Part shown: piece after piece, positions 21,783 to 36,610 of the stretch | Layout: the number at the start of each line of letters is the position of its first letter | Position numbering within the stretch: the first letter of the stretch is position 1 | DNA from: Portunus trituberculatus | Taxonomy: Eukaryota; Arthropoda; Malacostraca; Decapoda; Portunidae | Assembly (NCBI RefSeq): GCF_017591435.1 | Contig: NC_059301.1 | Span: 7,164,049 to 7,228,048 of the forward strand | Length of the DNA stretch: 64,000 bases | Direction of reading: 5' to 3' | Translations under genes and position numbers: made by a program | Notes under the pieces: model-generated | Database searches by the model: none | Seen by the model: only the letters and a program-made list of their open reading frames with translations | Told to the model about the DNA's origin: nothing

Positions 21783-21812
21783 GGTGTGTGTGTGTGTGTA
21801 TGTGTGTGTAAA
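21783..21812. repeat. (GT)n at the 5' end of LINE A5
   Basis: Short (GT)n with one TATG interruption; on the LINE strand (AC)n directly precedes the first LINE base. Confidence 0.9.
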
Positions 21813-22070
21813 CTTATAAGATCCCTCACCTTAAAACATTCCATCCTTACTTATATCCCTTTACACAATCAGTTTTGTTGTCACCTGTACTTTCCCTGGC
21901 AATGTAACACATTCTTTCTTCTTTTTAAAGACTCTAAAATTGCAAATTTTATTGGACCAGTTCTGGCCTGTGCAGTCCTGGTCTGGACCAGTTCAGAGGG
22001 TATTGTGATCTTATTATTAAAGGTACTTGTGAACTCACTCAACATCTTTTGTGTCTGACGACTCAAGGGG
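21813..22070. other. Unassigned spacer
   Basis: No gene or repeat recognised. Contains a near-tandem GGACCAGTTCTGG / GGACCAGTTCAGAGG pair near 21955-22000. Confidence 0.4.
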
Positions 22071-23730
22071 ATGGTCACAACCTGCCCTCTATAGACAACT
22101 CTCCTCCTTCACACTAAACTACATGCACTTACTACATACATACACCCTTCACTGGGAAAAAAAAAAAAAAAAAAAAAATAGAAAAAAAAAAAAAAAAAGA
22201 CAACTCCAACACCAGCCTTGGAATCCTCTTCTGAGGAGGGGACCATAAATGTCTCCAGGTCAGACCCCTCAGTATTGAGCATGTCATGACACTCCTCTCA
22301 ACTTTTTCTTCATTAACTTCTGCAACATTTGCAGTCTTAGATCTAATTTTGAATCTGTAGAACACCACCTCTCCTCCACTTAATTTCATCTTCTTTCCTT
22401 CACCATAACACAGATGTCTGAGGCAAAGGACATCAGCCGCTTTCCTGCTCCCTCCTACTTTCTTTATTTCTGTATTCTCATTTTTGTTCCTAAGCTGGAT
22501 GTTGTGTCTATGTGCACAATGGCTTGACTTGGTCTCATGCTCACGCTCTTGAATCTTCTGAGTTTTCCATCATCTGGCTATGACTCAAAAGTCACTCTCT
22601 GGCTTAATTTATCTGTGCTTCTCCTTTAACTAGAAGAAATTCTTTGACTATTTAACCTCTAAATTACCTCTTTATCCCTTCACAGAGATCTACATCCTTG
22701 GAGATTTCAGTGTTCACCACCAGTTTTAGCTTTCCTCTCCCTTCACTGACCATCCTGGTGAACTAGCCTTCAACTTAATTATCCTCCATGACCTAGAGCA
22801 ACTGATGCAACACCCTATTCCTGATTGTCTAAGAGATATGCCCAACATTCTTGACCTTTTCCTTATCTCAAATTCTTCTGCTTAAGCTGTTGCCCTAACT
22901 TCTCCATTGAGCTCCTACAATCACAACCTCATATCTGTATCTTGTTCTTCGAGTATTTCTCCAATCCCTCCTCAGGATCCTTCAACGAGGAAATGCCTCT
23001 AATGTTTCACCTTTGCCTGTTGGGGGGACCTGAGGAGGTACAATGCTGTTTTTCCCTGGAATAATTAGGGTTTCCTTGTCAGAGACCCATCTGTGCTGAA
23101 CGCATAACAGAGGTGATAGTGTCTGGCATGAAGGTGTACATTCCTCACTCCTTTTCTCAATCTAAACATTCCAAATCTTTGTTTAACACAGCCTGTTCTT
23201 GCACTATATTTGATTGAAAGATTACCCACAAAATGTATTTGAGCCTTCCATAACCTGAATCTCATGGACTTTATATTTCTGACTGGAATCATGACAAGTT
23301 TGTTCTTCAACTTGCCATACACTCCTTCATTAATAGAAAATGTCAAAATCTTTTGAAATCCAACTCCCCTTGAGACTTATGGCATCTGGCCAAAAACATC
23401 TCCAATAACTTTACTTCTTCATCTTTCCCTCCTTTATTTCATCCTGATGGCACCACTGCCATCAGATCTGTCTCTTAACCCCTTCAATACAGTGATGCCT
23501 ATGTAGGCGTCATGAAGCCCCAGTAGCATATACGTAGGCGTCATATTTCTTTTCTGAGCTTTCTTCAGTTCAGTTGTCCCGTATAGTGTGTTGGATACCA
23601 ACTACACACGCCGTATGCTGTCTTTGAAATCCTAGTGCTCCTCCCACCATCCTTGTCTCCACCAATCACTAAAGATAAGCTACATGCATCCCACCTTGTG
23701 TCTAAAATTACCCAATGGCATAGACTGTTC

Positions 23731-23812
<82 letters not shown>

Positions 23813-23882
23813 CTTCCCTCCCTCCCCTCTTCCTCTCGAAGATAAGCTACATCGTCCCGCTTGTCTAAAATATTAGCAAATG

Positions 23883-23922
<40 letters not shown>

Positions 23923-24452
23923 AAGAGAGAAGCATCCACTTTCCTCTTGAGGCGATATAGTGACTAAAAAATAGCAGCATAATACACAACGACGACAAGT
24001 ATGACAAACTTGCACGAGTTTCCCGCGCTCGGGCGTGCGGCACTACCACCCGTATATCATACAGGTGGGCTTTTTTAACATCTGGCGCGAAGGGGTTAAG
24101 CTGAACTCTTCTCTCACACCTTTGCCAATAACTCTATTTTGGATGATTCTGGATTTGTTCTTCACTCTGACTACTTCATGCCTTCAATTGAAATTCTTCA
24201 CAATGATGTTTTCCATGCCCTAACTGGCCTAAACCCTTGGAAGACTTATGGACCTGATGGGATTCCTTCTATTGTTCTCAAAAACTGCACCTCCATGCTT
24301 GTAACTGCCTGGCCAAACTCTTCCAACTCTGTCTACCAACTTCCACCTTTCCTTCTTGCTGGAAGTTTGCCTACATTCACTTAAAAAGACTGACCATTCC
24401 AATCCATCAAACTACTGTCCATTAGCTTTAATGTCTTGCTTGTCTAAAGTTT
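22071..24452 (+). mobile_element. Family B (jockey-like) LINE copy B1, old and interrupted
   Basis: Starts at CCTGCCCTCTATAGACAACT, equivalent to the leader of copy B2 (32410), and keeps GAGGGGACCATAAATGTCTC, the endonuclease start NLEHHLSST-like block, GDFSVHHQ (GDFNVHHQ in B2), LHDLEQL, NILDLFLISNSS, then NNFTSSSFPPLFHPDGTT and, after the inserted element, the NDVFHALTGLNPWKTYGPDG RT block. It ends near LSCLSKVFD, where the inverted duplication begins. Many stops. A-rich insert at 22159-22199. Confidence 0.8.
23475..24099. mobile_element. 625-bp TTAA-flanked element inside LINE B1
   Basis: TTAA at 23475-23478 and 24096-24099. Ends CCCCTTCAATACAGTGATGCC and GGCGCGAAGGGG are inverted over CCCCTTC. 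Removing it and one TTAA restores the LINE (CTGTCTC..TTAAGCTGAACTC), matching uninterrupted copy B2 near 33810, which shows TTAA duplication directly. Body contains TACGTAGGCGTCAT repeats and two (TC)n runs (23732-23808, 23885-23920) but no transposase. PiggyBac-type by target site. Confidence 0.85.
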
Positions 24453-24934
24453 TTGACCACATATTCAAGATAACGACAGCCTTTACCAAGAGTTGTGAAA
24501 ATTCTGATTAGTGCAGTTGCCATTGGTGGTCACCAACACCACAATGAACCCAATCTCAGTAAAGACCTTCAACATTTCATGAAAATGTCCTTGATGTCCT
24601 GGATCTTGATGTGTGGCACAGGTGATGTTGTTATCATGTCCTCGTACCTAAGAAAAATAGTGATTTAAAAAAAAGCCAGATAAACTACATAAGCAAATCA
24701 CTTTGATGATGTGTGCAGTATTTTGATTTATGTAACTATTATCTTTTGGAAAATAAAAAAAAATTTTTACCAATTTACATTTTAAGTCTTATATGCCTGC
24801 TATTGAGGAGATGTGGGTACAGAAGATGGTGTGACTCCATCTGTGCTGTCACCATACATCTGGCCCTTGGAAAGTTCAACAGCTTTAGCAGTATATACTG
24901 TACCTGTTAAAAACAAACTTGTAATAATTACTTA
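24453..24934 (+). repeat. Left arm of a large inverted duplication
   Basis: Runs from the LINE B1 break to the Tigger-like end. Near-complement of 27514-27995: ATTCAAGATAACGAC, CATTTCATGAAAATGTCCTT, GATAAACTACATAAGCAAAT and CTTGTAATAATTACTTACAG. Differences are scattered single bases and small indels. No coding frame recognised. Confidence 0.9.
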
Positions 24935-24965
24935 CAGTAAGCCCCTGCACTTGGCAAATTAATTA

Positions 24966-25877
24966 CAGTAATCACCTGTGTATCCGGATTATAGCCGCCA
25001 AGGCCCTGGCGGATATGTGAAATATCTGGATACGCTGAATTTCCTCTCCCAACCCTTTATAAATTGAGAAAAGAAAATGTACATAATCCAAATGGGTAAG
25101 AATACAATGAATGAAAGCACATTAAATGTATAATCTGGAACAAGAAATGGTACATAAGCAGTATAAGGGATGGTGGGATGTACACTCGACAGTAAGGGCG
25201 GCGTCACACTAGTACTTTTCTATCAACTTTCTTTGTCACGTTTGTCAACTGTAAACAAAAATGGCTGCCCCTTCACCTCCAACCTGCCGCTGCTATTTTT
25301 TCGTTGCTATTTTTGGCCTTTAATGCTTTTTATGAGAAACTCTTCAGACAGCTTTGTCCACTCATAAATGACAGAGCAGCTCATCTTGGCCATTTGCTAC
25401 TTGGAAGTTCTGCCTTGGAGTGTCTCACAGAGAAATGTAAACAAACAACTGAACCACTTTTCGCTGCTAGGCTGGAACAAAATATATATATACTCGTACA
25501 TATATATATACAAATATATTTACATCTACTTATCAAGATTTTATTAACTTGACTTTATAGGATCATTCCAATTAGCAAGAAAATAAATTTTATTATATAA
25601 GAGTTAGTTAGAAACCATAGATCTTAATTTGACTAAAAATTGATGCTACAGGAAAACAGTGTGTTCTGTCTGGCTCAAGACAACGGAAAGTGTTGACAGA
25701 ACAGTAAAAAAAAACAGTGGAAATCATTGAAGACAACGGAAAAAGTGCGAGTGTGACGCTGCCTTAAGTGCTGCTGCCTAACAGGATCGTAGGATCACTC
25801 ACGCAGTGTGTCTGAATATGCTTTGGGGGAGCTCTGGATAGTAGCGAATTCTGGATAGTGGCGATCCAGATACGCAG
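24966..25877. mobile_element. Nested element inserted in the Tigger-like element
   Basis: The duplicate copy at 27485 lacks this block, reading straight from AATTAATTA into GTCTGGC, which fixes the insertion edges. The left end CAGTAATCACCTGTGTATCC and the region before the right edge (ATCCAGATACGCAG) are partly inverted (ACCTGYGTATCYGGAT). It carries a second, inner TIR element. Confidence 0.7.
25196..25763. mobile_element. 568-bp TIR element, possibly Harbinger type
   Basis: Left GGGCGGCGTCACACTAGTAC and right GTGCGAGTGTGACGCTGCC are inverted ends. Outside bases are TAA on the left and TTA on the right, consistent with the three-base TWA duplications of PIF/Harbinger elements, but not exact. 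The short frames inside (25170-25367, 25304-25552) show nothing recognisable. Confidence 0.6.
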
Positions 25878-26493
25878 GTCTGGCGAAACTACTGCCAAAT
25901 GTGAATTTCTCCAAGCACGAGTTCTTTATACTATATAAATTGCCCAAAAAATACTTCAATCAGTCTTTGGTCATTGCCAAAGTCCCTCTTTTGACCCCTA
26001 AAATACCATCTTTCAAGTTGAAATAAAGTGTTTTGCCTTCACATATTATAAGACATGTACAAAACAGACCAATAAACAATAAATGAAGCTAATAAGACAT
26101 GATGTAAAGGCTGTAACTCCCGTTTTTCCATCCATTTCCCTCACTCACTTTCGTCCTTGCCGCCACCACCATTGTCCTTACCCCCATCCAGTACCACCTG
26201 TTGTGCTGGTAGAGGCCATGTTGGCAGTAAATCACCAGAATTTGTTCCCACACTAGCAGAAAAGAGGGTAGCTCAAACAAAATGGCTGAAAGGGACTCTC
26301 ACACTGCGTTCTGATAGGTTTAGAGAGAGGTCTGATGTCACCGGGGAGCCGCATGGTTTGCCGTGCGGCCGCCAGGGGACTGCCAAGTTTGAAATCAAAT
26401 CACCAAGCGTGCACTCAGTGGTCCGTGGCCACCCTACCGCCAAAAAGTGAATTTCGCCAAACTGAGATTCGCCAAGTGTGAGGGCTTACTGTA

Positions 26494-27190
26494 CATGTTT
26501 AATCAATGTTCTTGGCAATCGGTATTTGATTTAGTTGTTGATTACACACCTCATCTATTGTCAAATTGACCAGCTTCTCCCTGGAGTTAAGTTTGGTGAC
26601 CCTCAACCCGTAAGAGGTCAGCAATGATTTACCTCCCCAATACTCGTCCAGGTCACCAAGAATTCCATTTTCCTAGTCCGAAGCTGTATGGCAAATTTCA
26701 CAATTCAGGTTTATTGATGCTGCGAAATAAGACTGACCCCCAGAGGCTGACCTCTGCCCTCAGTATTAAGGAAGGCTTGGAGGCTGGTATCGTAAAGTAC
26801 CTGCAGTTGACCCGTAAGAAGTCTACCACGTACATGTACGTGGAGTCTTTGCTTATTAACTGTGGTCAATCACGTACAAGTACGTTCGCCCCTTTCTCGC
26901 TTTCTACACGTTTGAAATTCCCTCCAGCTTCAGTATTTATGTTCTTTGAAGTGTCTAGTATATATCAGCACAGTTTCCTGCCATTCAGACATGGGTTAGT
27001 CACCCCGCTTTCCCACCCCTCCCTGCCGCCTCGCCTTGACGCAACCAAAAAAATGGAACGACACTTGGTATTACTGTCATGAGTGTGATGTAGCTTTATG
27101 CATTGAACCTTGTTTTGAAGAATATCACAACCTACTGCAATACTGAAAAGCTTAGATACTGAAAGAAAAAATAATAAACAATATCTTGTG
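26494..27190 (+). pseudogene. Region with a piggyBac transposase C-terminal zinc-finger remnant
   Basis: In one plus-strand frame, 27053-27142 reads WNDTWYYCHECDVALCIEPC then FEEYHNLLQY and stop. The C..C....LC..PCF..YH pattern is the C-terminal cysteine-rich domain of piggyBac transposases. Upstream DNA (26620-27050) has no continuous frame in agreement with the rest of the protein, so only the last 35 or so codons can be supported. It lies between the two arms of the inverted duplication. Confidence 0.6.
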
Positions 27191-27995
27191 GTAAGGACGA
27201 AACTGGGCGAGGAAAACGGGTGAAAAGATGGGAGTGACAGCCTTTATTTATTTATATCATGTCTTATTAGCTTTATTTATTGTTTATTGATCCATTTTGT
27301 ACATGTGTTATAATATGTGAAGGCAAAAGATTTTATTTCAACTCGAAAGATGGTATTTTAGGGGTCAAAAGAGGGACTTCTGCAATGACCAAAGACTGAT
27401 TGAAGCATTTTTAAGCAATTTATATGGTATAAAGAACTCGTGTTTGGTGAAATTCACATTTGGCAGTAGTTTTGCCAGACTAATTAATTTGCCAAGTGCG
27501 GGGGCTTACTGTAAGTAATTATTACAAGTTTGTTTTTAACAGGTACAGTATATACTGCTAAAGCTATTGAGCTTTCCAAGGGCCAGGTGTATGGTGACAG
27601 CACAGATGGAGTCACACCATCTTCTGTACCCACACCTCCTCAATAGCAGGCACATAAGACTTAAAATGTAAATTGGTAAAAATTTTATTTTTATTTTCCA
27701 AAAGATAATAGTTACATAAATCAAAATACTGCACACATCATCAAAGTGATTTGCTTATGTAGTTTATCTGGCTTTTTTTTAAATCACTATTTTTCTTAGG
27801 TACGAGGACATGATAACAACATCACCTGTGCCACACATCAAGATCCAGGACATCAAGGACATTTTCATGAAATGTTGAAGGTCTTTACTGAGATTGGGTT
27901 CATTGTGGTGTTGGTGACCACCAATGGCAACTGCACTAATCAGAATTTTCACAACTCTCTTGGTAAAGGCAGTCGTTATCTTGAATATTTGGTCA
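27191..27995 (-). repeat. Right arm of the inverted duplication (with Tigger-like end)
   Basis: Inverted copy of 24453-24965 plus 25878-26160 without the nested insertion. It contains the Tigger-like terminus at about 27487-27513 (complement CAGTAAGCCCCCGCACTTGG). It therefore preserves the pre-insertion state of the left arm. Confidence 0.9.
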
Positions 27996-28260
27996 ATCCC
28001 ATACAGCTCTGACGCAGATGCCTAAATGTACACTATGTACAATACCGTGAACCTTTTTTAAGAATGTGTAAAACAACCTCAAGAACAAGAAGCTGCTACT
28101 CTGCCCATCATTCTCTGATGGAGAGGTATTGTGACTATATCTTTTGTTGTATTTTTAGTATTGCACGTTAAATGTCTACCACAATACAGTGGAGACTAAA
28201 TACTCAAACGTCTTAATAGTCAAACTTTTCAATACTTGAGCACAAGAGTTTGATTTAACA
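27996..28260. other. Unassigned spacer with a possible solo transposon end
   Basis: ACAGTGGAGACTAAATACTC near 28185 resembles a Tigger-type end; no partner found. Otherwise nothing recognised. Confidence 0.35.
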
Positions 28261-29178
28261 CAGGCAACCACTGCTTAGCGAATGGGTTACGTTCCTAAAA
28301 AACGTTCGTTGTGCAAATTTTCGTTAAGCGAACCAATTATAACAAGTTTAACCCCTGACTTGAAGTTCCATTGAGAGTAAACAAAGAGAGAGTGTATCAT
28401 AGTACAGTAAAACATTTAATGAAAGCAAAAATTATGAAGTTAAACATTTAAGCAGTTTAATTTAAGACTAAGTCATTATAATGTACACTAATGTATGTAT
28501 GTAAGTAACTTTATAATGTTGATGATCTTGAATTTATGAAGGGAAGGAGAGTGGAACAGGAAAGACACTAGCCAGCAACCTGTGGAATGCAAACAAAAGG
28601 GACATCATTGTACCACATACAAAACTTATGTACCACATTTCCACAAGGCTTTCCATTTCATCCATTGCAGGGTCATGAGTTCGGGTGGTTCTTTTAGCTT
28701 GCAAGGAAGATACGGTCTCACCAGCCTTCTTAATAGAGTCTGCTAACCTGAAAATAGTAGAGACAGTAGATGGAGTCAAGCCATGGCGGCGAGCAATGCT
28801 ATTAGTTTTCTTAGTCTCTCTCGTGTCTGTGAATAATATCCAGCTTCACTTTGTGAGTTAAGAGACTTCCTGGTCTTCTTAGCAATGCTAGGCGACATAG
28901 TAGGGCTGGTTGCAGGGCGTTTTGGTGGCATGTTGAGCATGAGATGATGAGCTGGTGCTTGACCCTGGTGCGCGTGTTGTCCACGAGAGGCGATTGTGTA
29001 TTCAAAAGCCTGTCAGCTTGCGTGATACGGCGAGGCTTTCAAACTTGGAAAAAATTACCTGGATAAAATTTTGTTAAAGCGAGTTTGGTGTTCATTATAC
29101 GAGCAGATGGTAGTAAAAGGAAATGTTCGTTGTTATGAAATTTTGTTAAGTGAACGTTCGTTAAGCGGGGATTGCATG
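28261..29178 (-). mobile_element. Tigger-like element T1, internally deleted, N-terminal transposase kept
   Basis: Ends CAGGCAACCACTGCTTAGCG (28261) and, at 29178, the complement of CATGCAATCCCCGCTTAA. The minus-strand remnant starts MPPKRPA near 28931 and continues with AKKTRKSL, then SEAGYYSQ in the shifted frame; further along it reads TPSTVSTIFRLADSIKKAGE, TVSSLQAKRTTRTHDPAMDE and MESLVEMW. This is the CENP-B-like helix-turn-helix DNA-binding part of Tigger transposases, after which the DDE core is missing. Shares a single TA with T2. Confidence 0.85.
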
Positions 29179-29180
29179 TA

Positions 29181-30221
29181 CAGGCAACCCCCGCTTAACG
29201 AAGGTTCACACAACAAAATTTTGTTATAACGAAGGTTTCATTTTACTACCATCTGCTCGTGAAGTGGGTATGATAAATGGAGCTCTTGCCTTACTTGGGA
29301 ATGCCAACCACAGTAATAACTTGGCCAGCAGGAAATCAATCCCAAATACACTCACTTGTGTTCAGATAAGGTACCCATGACACGGTATCTGTTTGGTGAC
29401 GATGTCTCTTAACAAACACCAAACTCGCTTTAACGAAGTTTTATCCAGGTAATTTTTTCCAAGTTTGAAAGCCCTGCCATATCATGCAAGCCAACAGGCT
29501 TTTGAATACATCAGCGCCTCTTGTGGACAACACGTGCACCACTCACTCCCCCTATTCAAAACAATAACAGCGTTAGCAGCAGTTCATCTTCCCTCGCTCA
29601 ACTTACCACCAAAACGCCCTGCAATGTCACCTAGCGTTGCTAAGAAGACCAGGAAGTCTTTTACTCTCGAAGTGAAGCTGGATATTATTCACAGACACGA
29701 GGCGAGAAAACTAATAGAATTGCTCGCCACCATCTTGACTCCATCTACTGTCTCTACTATTTTCAAGTCAGCAGACTCTATATTAAGAAGGCTGGTGAGA
29801 CCGTATCTTCCTTGCAAGCTAAAAGAACCACCTGAACTCGTGACTCTATAATGGATAAAATGGAAAGCCTTGTGGAAATGTGGTACATAAGTTTTGTATG
29901 TGATACAATGATGCGCCCTTTGTTTACATTCCACAGGTTGCCGATTAGTGTCTTTTCCATTTCACTCTCCCTCCCTTCATAAATTTAAGATCATCAACAT
30001 TATAAAGTTACGTACATACATACATTAGTGTACATTATAATGACGAATTAAACTGCCTAAATGTTTAACTTAATTTTTACTTTCATTGTACTATGATGCA
30101 CTCTCGCTTTGTTACTCTCAATGGAAGTTCAAGTCAGAGGTTAAACTTGTTATAATCGGCTCGCTTAACAAAGTTTTACTTAACGAAGGGTTTTTTAGGA
30201 ACATAAAGCAGGGGTTGCCTG
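29181..30221 (+). mobile_element. Tigger-like element T2, internally deleted, inverted relative to T1
   Basis: Ends CAGGCAACCCCCGCTTAACG (29181) and complement of CAGGCAACCCCTGCTTTATG (30221), flanked by TA. The plus frame 29465-29851 includes AKKTRKSFTLEVKLDIIHRH, EARKLIELLATILTPSTVST and IFKSADSILRRL, the CENP-B-type DNA-binding segment, then a frame change and the same internal deletion as T1 after MESLVEMW. A shared deletion means T1 and T2 are copies of one non-autonomous form. About 120 bp near 29265-29390 is extra relative to T1. Confidence 0.85.
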
Positions 30222-31000
30222 TACTTGAAAAAATGCCTAACAGTCGAACATCCACAAGTGGTTATAAGCAAAGGCTCCCTGATCTCTCCCTCCCCCATTC
30301 CGCTGCTGTTGCCGTTGTGCTGCCGTGGTCATCAGAATAACATTCTCATGCGTTCTATCTGTAGCTTGTCATTTATAAACTTACATAAACACCAAAGACT
30401 TATTAGTGGTGAAAATATCTGGTAATCGAACGGCTGCACACATGGTTATAAACAAAGTTTTGTTCTCACCCTAGCTGCAGTCGCCATTGTCCCATTCTGA
30501 TACAAGTCTTACCAGCAATACTGGTAAAATGGTATACCATACACCGGTGCGCATCCCTAGTCCTGCCGCAGTCTTGAAAAAAAAACATTCTTCTGCTTTC
30601 TGAAGTTTTCATTTACACACAAGCTTTTTATGGCACCAAAGAGGCTTATTAGTTATGAAAATAAGGAATCTAGTGAGACTGCAAGTGTATGTGAGCAATA
30701 GCTCTCCACTAGCGGGTTCACAGGAATCACACAAAGAGAAAAGTTACAAAGACTTCTTGACGGATGGTGACTCATCCTTCGATGACCTACCTCCTCCATT
30801 TATGTAACATTAGTTTGTTTTGGTGTACATAGAACCAGTAAGTGAAGCAAAATCTAGGTATGAGTGAGAAAGGCATGCTCCACTTAGTCACTGAGTCCTC
30901 CTCTGTCAGATGAAGTTCCAAAGGAAATAATTCATGAAGAGGGATGCAGTGTTTCAGTGGAAATTTACTGTCACTCAGTGCCACGGAGTCAAGGTGATAC
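30222..31000. other. Unassigned DNA with a diverged internal duplication
   Basis: Two diverged direct copies of about 200 bp: GTGGTTATAAGCAAAG near 30258 to AGACTTATTAGTGGTGAAAA near 30395, and ATGGTTATAAACAAAG near 30443 to AGGCTTATTAGTTATGAAAA near 30640. The end (30955-31000) resembles the possible exon at 2819-2950. No gene identified. Confidence 0.45.
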
Positions 31001-31500
31001 NNNNNNNNNNNNNNNNNNNNNNNNNNNNNNNNNNNNNNNNNNNNNNNNNNNNNNNNNNNNNNNNNNNNNNNNNNNNNNNNNNNNNNNNNNNNNNNNNNNN
31101 NNNNNNNNNNNNNNNNNNNNNNNNNNNNNNNNNNNNNNNNNNNNNNNNNNNNNNNNNNNNNNNNNNNNNNNNNNNNNNNNNNNNNNNNNNNNNNNNNNNN
31201 NNNNNNNNNNNNNNNNNNNNNNNNNNNNNNNNNNNNNNNNNNNNNNNNNNNNNNNNNNNNNNNNNNNNNNNNNNNNNNNNNNNNNNNNNNNNNNNNNNNN
31301 NNNNNNNNNNNNNNNNNNNNNNNNNNNNNNNNNNNNNNNNNNNNNNNNNNNNNNNNNNNNNNNNNNNNNNNNNNNNNNNNNNNNNNNNNNNNNNNNNNNN
31401 NNNNNNNNNNNNNNNNNNNNNNNNNNNNNNNNNNNNNNNNNNNNNNNNNNNNNNNNNNNNNNNNNNNNNNNNNNNNNNNNNNNNNNNNNNNNNNNNNNNN
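31001..31500. other. Assembly gap, 500 N
   Basis: Exactly 500 unknown bases, the usual fixed-size placeholder; the real distance is unknown and the order of flanks depends on scaffolding. Confidence 0.99.
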
Positions 31501-31609
31501 ATGCGAAATCTGGAAGCCCACTGAGGAATATCTCATGTCCCAGAACACTTCCAAACACACTCTCGTTTCCTTCCACACTAACCAGGAACACATGAATGCG
31601 CGCAAACAC

Positions 31610-35718
<4,109 letters not shown>

Positions 35719-35870
35719 GTCTTTTATGTTTGGAGGTCGTTACTAATTTCTAACCAAATTTTCATCATTAGTACAGTTTTTGGTGCTGAATACGAATATG
35801 ACATTCATTTTTTCGAGAAATGAAAGATAGGCGTAGTGGCGGCGAGTGGAGATGAGGCACATATCTGAAA

Positions 35871-36026
35871 AGGTTATGTTAGGTAAAGTAAGGTTAGGTT
35901 AGGGTTGGGTTAGGTTTGGTTAGGTTAGGTTAGGTAAGGTTAGGTATGGTTAGGTAGGGTTGGCTTAGGTTAAGTTAGGTTAGGTTAGGTAAGGTTAGGA
36001 CAGGTTAGGTTACGTTAGGTTAACTC
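35871..36026 (+). repeat. Degenerate interstitial (TTAGG)n array
   Basis: About 30 units of AGGTT with point variants (GGTTTGGTT, GGTAAGG, GGTATGG). TTAGG is the common arthropod telomere repeat. Located inside the Merlin-like element. Confidence 0.85.
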
Positions 36027-36372
36027 TCCTCTCTTAGATAATTGTTGAAATCAACTGTAGTAGCGCGACATATCCTCAATTCGTCCTCACAGTATTTAAT
36101 GCTGGAATACTCTTTTGCCCACGAATAAATTAACACGATCATTTTCTTCAATGGAATGGTACTGCCATCAAGCCAAGTGTTTTTTCTCACTGAAACTTTA
36201 TCACGGCAAGCTCTCTTGTAACACATCCACGATACACTTTCGTTTCTATTTTTAATTATCATTTGAGGTTTCTTTTTTTATATGATATTAAAGTAATGCA
36301 GAAATTTAACAGCGTCTTCTTCCGTCAAAATATTGGTAAATAACCACTGCAAGTTGTACTTCACATCCATCT
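36020..36372 (-). pseudogene. Merlin/ISXO2-like transposase, N-terminal fragment
   Basis: Minus strand from about 36372: MDVKYNLQWLFTNILTEEDA, VKFLHYFNII, stop, then 36262-36020 SWMCYKRACRDKVSVRKNTW, LDGSTIPLKKMIVLIYSWAK, RATTVDFNNYLREES. The pattern LQWLF..I.(T)EEDAV.FL, then a (W).C....C...VSVR..TW...S..PL....(L)IY.W and TTVD.NNY.RE is characteristic of ISXO2-like (IS1595/Merlin) transposases. The first zinc-binding stretch is interrupted by a stop, and everything after the helix preceding the DDE domain is replaced by the TTAGG array. Inactive. Confidence 0.75.
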
Positions 36373-36610
36373 TGTCCACGGTCGTCTCAAACGTGCCGCG
36401 TGACACCCGACTGTGTATTGTTGCGCCCGTTAATTACTATTGCATCAATTAATGCGCGTCGCAAGGTAGTGCGCATTAAATCCTTTTTTTGTGCAACTAT
36501 CTTTCATTTCTCGAAAAATTAATGTCATATTCGTATTCAGCACCAAAAACTGTATTAATGATGAAAATTTGGTTCAAAATTAGTGGTGACCTCCAAACAT
36601 AAAAGATCCG

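Larger units (their letters stand above)
24935..26491 (+). mobile_element. Tigger-like DNA element with nested insertion
   Basis: Left end CAGTAAGCCCCTGCACTTGG and right end CCAAGTGTGAGGGCTTACTG are inverted repeats, flanked by TA on each side (24933-24934, 26492-26493), as for Tc1/mariner superfamily elements. No transposase frame. A 912-bp insertion at 24966-25877 interrupts it just inside the left end. Internal DNA from 25878 to 26160 recurs inverted at 27195-27485. Confidence 0.75.

Noticed and set aside
35871..36026. True chromosome end or telomere
   Set aside because: The array is short, degenerate and inside a transposon with unique DNA on both sides.
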